64,000 nucleotides of DNA from Zygotorulaspora mrakii. Its lineage: Eukaryota > Ascomycota > Saccharomycetes > Saccharomycetales > Saccharomycetaceae. Numbering within the stretch: the first letter of the stretch is position 1; each line of letters opens with the position of its first letter. The position numbers were made by a program, and so were the translations under genes. The notes beneath the pieces were generated by a model. It saw only the letters and a list, made by a program, of their open reading frames with translations, was not told where the DNA came from and did no database searches. Of the stretch, positions 40,761 to 50,234 are shown in pieces. The stretch spans positions 1,116,001 to 1,180,000 of the forward strand of contig NC_050722.1 in the NCBI RefSeq assembly GCF_013402915.1, read 5' to 3'.

Positions 40761-42244
40761 ATCTGTTAGTGATGAACTTGAGATGAGCAAAACTGAAGTA
40801 ACTTTGGAGGTTTCAAATGATAATGTGTTTGCTGTAGATGGGTCGGCAGGTGTTGGAAAGCTTGAAACAAGAAGAGAGCTTGGAGAAGATTGGTCTGTGG
40901 CTCCTTGCTGAGATTCTGATGATAAACTACTTGAGCTCAACAAATTGGTCTGAGTTGGAGTGCTACTCAAAGTCGGAGTTACCTCAGTCAAAATGCTCCT
41001 TGATAGGATCGTATTCGTGACAATTCTGGATTCTCCCAATGAACTGCTTCCGAGAGTTGTGCTGTCACTACCATATGACTTTGATTGTAAGGCTATGGCA
41101 GAGGAGGAAGGCACACTCTGTACTGATGAATGGATTTCCGTAGAAGGGAGAGCGACAGATTTTTGAGTTGACGTGCCGCTTTCAATAAAATAAGAAGCAC
41201 CTGCTACAGTAGTAGTGTTTCTGTAGTAAACAAGGGGTGTTTCAACGAGATAAACGGTGGACGTTCTGACCACCCCATTTGATAGCGATACCGTTTCATA
41301 CCCAGTGGAGTATGTTGATGTAAAAGTCCCTGTCCAGGGTGTATAGTGAGTGACATCTAGTGAAGATTCACTCGAAAGTGTACCTCCGTAAGAGTTCTCA
41401 ATAGACGCGCTACTCCTGGAGGTGACCACGATGCTGTTGGTTGGGACACCGCTAGCAAAAGAAACTGATTGAATACTGGGGAGTACCGTTGTAGCATAAT
41501 TACTCGATAAACCAGTGGAAGAAGAGCTTGAACTTGATTCTACTGAAGAAGAGGCGAAGGGCAAAGAGGCTATTGTAGATGATAATCCAGCTGATGACAG
41601 AACTTCTGTCGTGGAAGATACTTTGGGAAAGGAAGATGATTCTGATAAGGAGTATGATGGAGTTTCAGAAAAAGAAGCGAGTACACTAGAGTAGCTGCTC
41701 TCTTGTGGAGCACTAACAGTAATGAATTTAAAAGAACTGGATGATTCTGTTGAGAGGTATGACAGAGTTGCAGACGAATAACTGGCTCTACCGGAGGAGC
41801 CAGAATCTTGTGAAACGCTGATTGTAATGGATTCAGAGAAAGAGGAATTGACTGTAGAAGACTGCATACCTGTGACCGAACTATCTGAAGATAAGACAGT
41901 GGGTGACCCGCTAGATGCAGATTCGTTGACGAAAGAATCAGAGCTAGATGCGCTACCAGTTGAAAAAGTGCTCCTTGAAGAAGAAGAAGGGCCTGAGATA
42001 TCACCCGCAACAGATGAAATACTCATCGGAGTACTGCTGTAACTGGATAAACTCGAAGGAATCAGAACATAATAAACATCTGCAAGTGTGGTGATCCCCG
42101 CAGATCCAGTCTCGATTGTTTTCCCTGTGGAGTATGTGGAAGTGATATTCCCCGTCCATGATGAATAAACAACATGGCGTTCACTTGTGGCGATGCTCTC
42201 TTCATTCGTATAGGTTTCCAATGAAGAAAGTTCAATTGAGGAAA

Positions 42245-42885
42245 CTGTAGCTGTAGAAGATAAGTCCGCCGAAGAGTTACCTGCAAAGGTGGAAGAACTG
42301 ACCAAAGTTGCATCACTGGAAGAAACTGTAGCTGTAGAGGGCACGTACAATGAAGAGTTGCCTGCAAAGGTGGAAGAACTGACCAAAGTTGCATCACTGG
42401 AAGAAACTGTAGCTGTAGAGGGCACGTACAATGAAGAGTTGCCTGCAAAGGTGGAAGAACTGACCAAAGTTGCATCACTGGAAGAAACTGTAGCTGTAGA
42501 GGGCACGTACAATGAAGAGTTGCCTGCAAAGGTGGAAGAACTGACCAAAGTTGCATCACTGGAAGAAACTGTAGCTGTAGAGGGCACGTACAATGAAGAG
42601 TTACCTCCAAAGGTGGAAGAACTGACCAAAGTTGCATCACTGGAAGAAACTGTAGTTGTAGTAGATAGGTCCACCGAAGAGTTTCCTGCAAAGGTGGAAG
42701 AACTGACCAAAGTTGCATCACTTGAAGAAACTGTAGCTGTAGTAGATAGGTCCACCGAAGAGTTACCTGCAAAGGTGGAAGAACTGACCAAAGTTGCATC
42801 ACTGGAAGAAACTGTAGCTGTAGAAGACACATACAATGAAGAGTTGCCTGCAAAGGTGGAAGAACTGACCAAAGTTGTATTTCTT
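42245..42885 (-). repeat. 81-bp tandem repeat array, about 8 copies
   Basis: Units of 27 codons, SSSTFAGNSS followed by LYVP, VDLS or ADLS variants and TATVSSSDATLV. Four central copies are nearly identical, indicating recent expansion or homogenisation. The opposite strand is open across the array by chance of the repeat, which creates spurious frames. Confidence 0.9.
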
Positions 42886-43301
42886 GAAGATAAATAAGCT
42901 GTGGAAGAAACATTTTTAGTGTATGATGAAGACGAATTTAACGGTTCAGCTGTAGTCGAGGAAGCGCTTATCACACCAGTGTTGTAACTGGATGAACTCG
43001 AAGGAATCAGAACATAATAAACATCTGCAAGTGTGGTGATTCCCGCAGATCCAGTCTCAATTGTTTTTCCTGTGGAGTATGTGGAAGTGATGTTCCCCGT
43101 CCATGATGAATAAACCACATGGCATGCGCTTGAGGTAGTACCGTTTTCACCTGTGTACAAATGACTTGGAGGAATCTCGCTAGAAATAGAGTCACTGTTC
43201 GTTGCAGAATTGTTTACGTGTGAACTAGTCTCCAAAATTGAGCTCGCGATTGTAGTGAGTGAGACACTAGTAATCAGATCGACAGTTGGTGTTTGCACTG
43301 T

Positions 43302-45233
43302 GTAGATCACATATGGGGTGGTCAAGCTGTCGGAACCGATAGAATACTCGGTTGTGGTGCCGACAGTGGAAGTAGCCTTTCCATGGTACGCAGTGAATGA
43401 TGTGCTGGTGATTGGATCAACAGTTGGTGTTTGCACTGTGTAGATCACATATGGTGTGGTCAAGCTGTCGGAACCAACGGAGAATTGGGTTGTTGTGCCG
43501 ACAGTGGAAGTAGCCTTTCCATGGTACGCAGTAAATGATGTGTTGGTGATTGGATCAACAGTTGGTGTTTGCACTGTGTAGATCACATATGGGGTGGTCA
43601 AGCTGTCGGAACCGATAGAATACTCGGTTGTTGTGCCGACAGTGGAAGTAGCCTTTCCATGGTACGCAGTAAATGATGTGCTGGTGATTGGGTCAACAGT
43701 TGGTGTTTGCACTGTGTAGATCACATATGGGGTGGTCAAGCTGTCGGAACCAACGGAGAATTGGGTTGTTGTGCCGACAGTGGAAGTAGCCTTTCCATGG
43801 TACGCTGTGAATGATGTGCTGGTGATTGGATCAACAGTTGGTGTTTGCACCGTATAAATCACATATGGGGTGGTCAAGCTGTCGGAACCGATAGAATACT
43901 CGGTTGTGGTGCCGACAGTGGAAGTAGCCTTTCCATGGTACGCTGTGAATGATGTGCTGGTGATTGGATCAACAGTTGGTGTTTGCACTGTGTAGATCAC
44001 ATATGGTGTGGTCAAGCTGTCGGAACCAACGGAGAATTGGGTTGTTGTGCCGACAGTGGAAGTAGCCTTTCCATGGTACGCTGTGAATGATGTGCTGGTG
44101 ATTGGATCAACAGTTGGTGTTTGCACCGTATAAATCACATATGGGGTGGTCAAGCTGTCGGAACCGATAGAATACTCGGTTGTGGTGCCGACAGTGGAAG
44201 TAGCCTTTCCATGGTACGCTGTGAATGATGTGCTGGTGATTGGATCAACAGTTGGTGTTTGCACTGTGTAGATCACATATGGTGTGGTCAAGCTGTCGGA
44301 ACCGATAGAATACTCGGTTGTTGTGCCGACAGTGGAAGTAGCCTTTCCATGGTACGCAGTGAATGATGTGCTGGTGATTGGGTCAACAGTTGGTGTTTGC
44401 ACCGTATAAATCACATATGGGGTGGTCAAGCTGTCGGAACCGATAGAATACTCGGTTGTGGTGCCGACAGTGGAAGTAGCCTTTCCATGGTACGCTGTGA
44501 ATGATGTGCTGGTGATTGGATCAACAGTTGGTGTTTGCACTGTGTAGATCACATATGGTGTGGTCAAGCTGTCGGAACCAACGGAGAATTGGGTTGTTGT
44601 GCCGACAGTGGAAGTAGCCTTTCCATGGTACGCAGTAAATGATGTGCTGGTGATTGGATCAACAGTTGGTGTTTGCACTGTGTAGATCACATATGGGGTG
44701 GTCAAGCTGTCGGAACCGATAGAATACTCGGTTGTTGTGCCGACAGTGGAAGTAGCCTTTCCATGGTACGCTGTGAATGATGTGCTGGTGATTGGGTCAA
44801 CAGTTGGTGTTTGCACTGTGTAGATCACATATGGGGTGGTCAAGCTGTCGGAACCAACGGAGAATTGGGTTGTTGTGCCGACAGTGGAAGTAGCCTTTCC
44901 ATGGTACGCTGTGAATGATGTGCTGGTGATTGGATCAACAGTTGGTGTTTGCACCGTATAAATCACATATGGGGTGGTCAAGCTGTCGGAACCGATAGAA
45001 TACTCGGTTGTGGTGCCGACAGTGGAAGTAGCCTTTCCATGGTACGCTGTGAATGATGTGCTGGTGATTGGATCAACAGTTGGTGTTTGCACTGTGTAGA
45101 TCACATATGGTGTGGTCAAGCTGTCGGAACCAACGGAGAATTGGGTTGTTGTGCCGACAGTGGAAGTAGCCTTTCCATGGTACGCTGTGAATGATGTGCT
45201 GGTGATTGGATCAACAGTTGGGGTCTGAACTTG
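43302..45233 (-). repeat. 138-bp tandem repeat array, 14 copies, two alternating types
   Basis: Fourteen 46-codon units beginning TVQTPTVDPITSTSF, followed by a partial fifteenth (43301 down to about 43256) and preceded by a divergent copy up to 45335. Units come in two types, with TTQFSVGS or TTEYSIGS. In coding order they read QF-EY three times, EY, EY, then QF-EY three times, so the effective unit is mostly a 276-bp dimer. Copy-number change by recombination is likely for such an array. Confidence 0.95.
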
Positions 45234-46015
45234 ATACACAACTAGTGGCGTTGATTTGCCATCTGAACCAACGCTGTTTGTTGAAAGTGTACTGTATGTG
45301 TTTGTTGACTTACCAGAATAACCTCTGTAAGATGTCTAGTCACAGTTGTGAGGCAGGCACTCTCATCTTGGCAATTTGCTAGCCAATAGAATCCCGGCAT
45401 ATTCGTTTGTGAGTGCCCTTGATTATCATAGTTATTACATCCCATATTCATGTCAAAAGTGGATGTTCCCCATTTCCATTTGTTTTGACAATATTGGTAA
45501 GCGGTACTTTGACAATACTCGTAATGGAACTGAAAATTTGGCATCCAAACCCTTCCAGAACTATCAGCATTCGCGAATACCTGAAAAGTTACAGTGTAAT
45601 CCGTAGGATCTGTGATTAGTCTAGTGGGGGGTGATGTATTAAGACTGTATAACACTATGTTCCTAGTGGGCCCATTGATTCCATTGATTTGGAGGCCCCA
45701 TAGTGTATTTATTGGTATACTCTCTCTACCTTTCACATGGATAGTTAAGTCATAAACGTTACCTCCACGCCATTGAACTCCAACGACGCTGAGAGTATAT
45801 GGCATAATTCCCTGCTGATTTGTTCTCCAAGAGAAATCTAGATTGGGACAACCGTTTGTAATTTTACAGCATGAGGGTGATGAACTTCTTTTCATCAGAC
45901 CATAGTCTTCATTTTTATCGCTCATCAGTGCTGGAAGACCAGTGGTAACAGAGAGTAAGCATGATATAAGCAGCAAAATATTTATTACCGAAAAATTTAT
46001 TACCAAAAGCTTCAT

Positions 46016-47516
46016 TTGGGCTGCTGGATATATTGAAAGTGCTTCCTAATAGGATTGGAGAACTCATTATGACTCGAAAGCCATAGCCCCGAGAGACATA
46101 TCAACACTTCTAGTCCGAACTTAAATACTTATTTGCCCGCTGTCTCGAGGATAAGGTAATGAAATAAACTTTCGACTCACAATGCGACTCATCAAGGCCT
46201 CCTTCTGAGTGGCTCATAAAAAGAAAGAACACAATTTAAGGCAATAACTACCGGTAAATTTCATGCACATATCGCACATCAGAATGTGAAAGCTGTACTT
46301 CGCCAACTTGCGCCAATACTTTGCCTATGTCGGGTCATTGAAGAAAAATCTCCTTTTGTTCGACAGACAGACAGCCTCGAAGGCACCTCACAAACTAAGA
46401 TCGAAAACAGCGATCCAAAGATGTACAGCCATGGAAAAAAAGAAAGAAAAACCTTACGAAAGATCGAACACTCCATTGTCGACCATTTTTCCAAACGTAT
46501 ACCTTGTTCACCAACCACTTCGTAGCTGTGGGAAGGAATACGCCTCCGTGGGAAATATGATATGCTGCGAACTGAAATGGCTTTACACCATGATGTACAT
46601 AAACTTCCATAAAAAGAAACGTTTTCCTTTTTCCCGCACGTCATGCCTCAATATAGAAAAGAATTCCTAGTGCGTTCCCCGAGGGTTCTTGCCTACCCCT
46701 CAAGAAGCTCGATACACGATAAAATTCTTAAGATACTTCTGCGAATGTTGCGTTCATCGTTTCCGAATGAAGAAAGAAGCTAACGCGTGCAAAATACGTC
46801 GACGGGCATTGAAAACTTTTCACCGCAGAACGAGTCGCAGTAAAACACAATGCCCACAGCTCAACGCACGATGTGGATCATCACTAGAAGAGGCAAGTCT
46901 ATCGGATGGTGGGATGAGATCTAAAAAGTAACATGTAGTTTTGCCTTCTCGCTGCAAATGCGTGCCGCAAAACTCTACGGGAGGAAGGCACCTTTGTTGG
47001 CTGTGCTATTTCTTTGCCCTTTCAGGAATCCTGAGTGTCTGTGAGACGCTTGCATGGCAGACTTTGCTGATTAACACTTTGAGGTATTGCAGTAGGAAAA
47101 GGTCTGGTGATGTGGAGTTGAAGGAAGTCTGGCCAGCCTGCTTTCGCTCTGCACCCCACCACTTGGAAAAAGGCCAAGAGGACGAGTGGTTCCTCAAACT
47201 TGTAAAGGAATGCTGCAATTCTCTTTTCTAGCATGATCACTTGTTCTCGCTGGGTGTTTTGTGCTGTTTTTTGCAGCATGTCGTCCTCCGTCTTAGGTGC
47301 CTTCTTTTGCTCACTGCGTACCCCGCCATACCCCAACCAGTCCTATTTCGTCCATGTTCGTCTGGAATGATAATAACTTCTCTCTTCATGTTTACTTGGT
47401 GATATACAAATTTCAAAAATAGCTACAGTGGGCGATTACAGGCAAATAAAAAAAGAATACATAATTAAAAATCCCGAGATATCTCCTACGGATCGATTAT
47501 GGTGGCTACATCGTGA
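46016..47516. promoter_or_regulatory. 1.5-kb spacer upstream of the adhesin, downstream of the YFL040W-type gene
   Basis: The longest spacer in the window. The adhesin reads away from it leftward and the transporter gene ends in it, so most of it is available as adhesin promoter, as S. cerevisiae FLO11 also has an unusually long control region. Short frames occur on both strands (for example 46279-46644 minus and 46941-47231 plus), but none has recognisable features. No transposon remnant or tRNA is seen. Confidence 0.4.
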
Positions 47517-49076
47517 TTATGTCCTCTGGTCTTCAATTACGATGGGGGTGAGATGCTGGGAGGTGTCGGGGCTTTCTGGATCAGAAGACGAAATGCTGGA
47601 TTGGTCTTTTGGTCGCTCTGGCTTTGTGGCCTTCGACACTTTGTTTTTGGCGTAAAGTAAATCGATCTCAGTTCTTGATAGATACTTCGTTTCAGGAAAC
47701 AGAACTAGAATTGCTATGCTGATCAGCAGAGTGACTGCTCCAAGCAATATGAAGGTGCCCCACTTCAAAGACACCATCATCGTAGGCGCTAGCAGCGTCA
47801 GCGAGAAATTGGCCAGCCATCCAGCAGACATGCAGATTGGCAACGCCTTCGCCTTTGACCTTGGTGGCAGTATTTCATTTGTGTATATCCACGGTCCACA
47901 GGACAGTGTCACGGAAAAGATGGCTATGAACAGATAGCACAGGCCCAGTATTAGTGGTCCGGTGTTTCTGTCTACCGCCCAAATTAACGATTTGTTACCA
48001 TTTATGGGCTCAACTTGATGCCCGTATACTGCCATTAGGGTACCAATTGTAATCATAAGAATGCCCAGGGGGAAACTCCCAGCCAGTGTAATGTCTTTTC
48101 TTCTAACATGGTCAAGAAAAGTAATAGGTAGGAGGCTTAAAAAACAGTTAATGACATACGGAATCGATGCAGACGCAATCCTAGCTGATCCTTCTAATCC
48201 GATCATGTCACAAATGAAGGTAATGTAGTACATCAAAATGTTGATTCCACTAAATTGCACTAAAAGTTGTAAAACCGATCCCATAATAGTTTGTCTGCAG
48301 CAGTTCTCTTTAATGAAGTCTCTGAACTTAAATTCTGATGAGCATTCCTCATAAATGAGAGCCAAATCTAATTTATTCAATAGTTTAGCGGAACAGTTTT
48401 TGTTCTCTTTATTGTACTGAAGGGCTAGGTTATTTTGTATCTCCTCTGCCTTATCATATTGACCATGCAAAATTAGCCACTCTGGCGATTCTGGTAACCA
48501 TATCGTTGAAACTAGTAGGAGCACAGCGGGAATCATTTCAAGTGACCAGGTCAGCCTAGCGGCTAATTGCATCTGGAAATAATTCAAGCTAACACTCACG
48601 TAATAAATAACTAAAATTGATGATGCAAATGACAACTGTACAAATGCCATTGATTTTCCTTTTTTCTCTTTTGGCACCACTTCACCAATATATGCAGCTA
48701 GTAGAATCGAAAACAGTCCTGCCGCGAGCCCTTTGATCCAACGAGAAACAGCTAATATCCAAATATTGAAAGCTAAAACATTCAATATCGAACCTTTGAT
48801 CCATATCATAGCACCTAATCGAAATAGCGTCACTCTATCGATCCTTCGGACAAGAATGCCATACAATAGACATCCGACCAATCCTCCCAGGGGACTGGCA
48901 CCAACTAAAAGTCCTTGCTCAATTGGATTCGGTTTTTCAAAAATTGTTTCGAAACCTTCTGTGCCAATGAACAGAGCCAAAGAAGAGATATCCATTCCCA
49001 TCACAAAACCCGATATTGAAACGATTGCTGATATTTTTCTGACACTATAAGTAGGGCTTCCTAGTATTTTTAACAT
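47517..49076 (-). CDS. YFL040W-type putative sugar-porter family transporter
   Basis: A 519-residue major-facilitator membrane protein with about 12 hydrophobic segments. Sugar-porter hallmarks are present in altered form: RRIDR in the loop between segments 2 and 3, PESPEWL before the central loop and FPETKYLSRTEID after segment 12. It matches S. cerevisiae YFL040W (540 aa), an uncharacterised transporter between ACT1 and FET5, and it keeps that order here. Several typical hexose-transporter sugar-contact residues are not obvious, so the substrate is unknown. The C-terminal 40 residues are polar. Confidence 0.9.
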   Translation of the reverse strand: MLKILGSPTYSVRKISAIVSISGFVMGMDISSLALFIGTEGFETIFEKPNPIEQGLLVGASPLGGLVGCLLYGILVRRIDRVTLFRLGAMIWIKGSILNVLAFNIWILAVSRWIKGLAAGLFSILLAAYIGEVVPKEKKGKSMAFVQLSFASSILVIYYVSVSLNYFQMQLAARLTWSLEMIPAVLLLVSTIWLPESPEWLILHGQYDKAEEIQNNLALQYNKENKNCSAKLLNKLDLALIYEECSSEFKFRDFIKENCCRQTIMGSVLQLLVQFSGINILMYYITFICDMIGLEGSARIASASIPYVINCFLSLLPITFLDHVRRKDITLAGSFPLGILMITIGTLMAVYGHQVEPINGNKSLIWAVDRNTGPLILGLCYLFIAIFSVTLSCGPWIYTNEILPPRSKAKALPICMSAGWLANFSLTLLAPTMMVSLKWGTFILLGAVTLLISIAILVLFPETKYLSRTEIDLLYAKNKVSKATKPERPKDQSSISSSDPESPDTSQHLTPIVIEDQRT

Positions 49077-49354
49077 TATTAAATATTTCTCTAGACTTCA
49101 CTAAATTAAATACTCGAGCTATAAACTAGCTTGTAGTAATGTTGGGCTACTGCAACAAGTAGTATAGTTGGTGCGTTTTTTATTCTTATTACTTAGTGTC
49201 ACAAATTCCATTTTTCTCGATATGTATCTGGCTAGCTCTTCGTCTAAAAAGATAGAAAATAGGAATATCGAAATCGCCAAGTTACAAGTTACATATTCAA
49301 ACCTTTAACGAATTTCTCTATTATTCTGCAAACGGAAGTGCTGTAGTAAGGAAT

Positions 49355-49942
49355 ATGTTTTCACTATCCCAAAGAATCCAGACACTTTCGAATCAGGCAC
49401 TTACATTTGCTTGTTTCATTTTCGTATTTGTCATAGCCACGTCATGGCTACAGCTCATACAGCAACATGCCTTCATGACGCCTTCCAGCATCGATAATAT
49501 AAAAACTTCAATAAACCTTCGGACGAGCAGATACTACGGCTCGATGAATGGGAAACCGAAAGAAAACTCAAAAATACTCTTCGATTTGAATACTGATTTG
49601 TCACCTCTTTTCAATTGGAATACGAAACAGGTATTTGTATATTTGACAGGGGAATATGAAGGTCAATTGAGGCCACAAACAAAGAGTGAGGTTACTTATT
49701 GGGATAAAATCATTACAAAGGGTGACAACGCCAAATTACAGTTGAAAAATGTCAGATCAAAGTATGCGGTGTGGGACCTGGAAGAAGTGTTTGTTGGGAG
49801 AGAGCTGACATTCAAATTGAAATGGAATATACAGCCATGGATTGGTCCGTTGATATACGGAGAAGCAAATGGCAATAAGACAATTACTATTACGTCAGGA
49901 AAGCCTGCTAATGTGAAAAACGAAAAGAAATCTTCTGCTTAG
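49355..49942 (+). CDS. SPC3: Signal peptidase complex subunit Spc3
   Basis: A 195-residue ER protein homologous to mammalian SPC22/23. It is an essential subunit of the signal peptidase complex with the catalytic Sec11. A single membrane anchor is at residues 16-36 near the N-terminus, followed by a lumenal domain with LFNWNTKQVFVYLTGEYEG and a conserved VTYWDKII stretch. S. cerevisiae Spc3 (YLR066W) is 184 aa. It precedes PET309 as in S. cerevisiae. The ATG at 49355 is the first in frame. Confidence 0.95.
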   Translation: MFSLSQRIQTLSNQALTFACFIFVFVIATSWLQLIQQHAFMTPSSIDNIKTSINLRTSRYYGSMNGKPKENSKILFDLNTDLSPLFNWNTKQVFVYLTGEYEGQLRPQTKSEVTYWDKIITKGDNAKLQLKNVRSKYAVWDLEEVFVGRELTFKLKWNIQPWIGPLIYGEANGNKTITITSGKPANVKNEKKSSA

Positions 49943-50234
49943 TAAGTCATGGTCGAAACTCCAAGGCCATGTGCCAGTATTTAGTATTAAATCTAGGAAA
50001 ATCTGATTCACAAGATGACTTGAATATATTTTCGAGGTAGGAAATAACAGAAAGTTCTTCCCCACCTCTCAAAAGGTTGTATCGAGAGGTATATGTACAG
50101 GATATTGAGGATTTAATATATTTACAGATGCTAAAAATGATTTATCTAATCTTATATAGGGCCCCATAAGGTGCGCTTTCAGGACTCCAACTATTGCTAA
50201 AGCTGTTCAAGCTCTAAGTCTAATGCATGAAACG

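Larger units (their letters stand above)
39333..46015 (-). pseudogene. FLO11-type GPI-anchored cell-wall adhesin, interrupted by a frameshift
   Basis: The 5' part (46015-45242) encodes 257 residues: a signal peptide, a possible Kex2 site (MKR at about 41-43) and a clear Flo11 domain (about 45-215, NGCPNLDFSW to CNNYDNQGHSQT...PGFYW). The rest (about 45335-39333) is one open frame of about 2,000 residues in another register. It is Ser/Thr-rich, with three tandem-repeat arrays, WTGxxTSTYSTG flocculin-like units and a C-terminal GPI signal (EGSAATKRVG plus a hydrophobic tail). Homology to the repeat unit extends upstream in the second frame to a TAG at 45338-45336, so the break lies at about 45336-45345 and looks like a 1-base loss. 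S. cerevisiae has no adhesin between ACT1 and YFL040W. Intact, it would mediate cell-cell or surface adhesion; as read, only a secreted domain is made. Confidence 0.85.

Noticed and set aside
42289..42897. A 202-codon plus-strand frame of regular 27-residue repeats
   Set aside because: It is the antisense reading of the 81-bp adhesin array; the repeat length is a multiple of three, so the opposite strand stays open by chance.
39333..45233. Regular tandem repeats that might suggest a CRISPR array or satellite
   Set aside because: Units are contiguous without spacers and keep a coding frame with Ser/Thr-rich, wall-protein composition.
45288..45345. GTAAGT (45313-45308) followed by CAG in the adhesin, as an intron that could join the two frames
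   Set aside because: The span would be about 25-45 nt with no branch point, and repeat-unit homology continues through it in the downstream frame.
45330..45345. Programmed ribosomal frameshifting at the adhesin break
   Set aside because: No slippery heptamer or Ty-type +1 site is present, and homology requires the switch before a TAG in the new frame.
46279..46644. A 121-codon minus-strand frame upstream of the adhesin
   Set aside because: Its Cys/Trp/Arg-rich composition is unlike the neighbours, there is no recognised domain, and other frames overlap it; more likely chance in promoter DNA.
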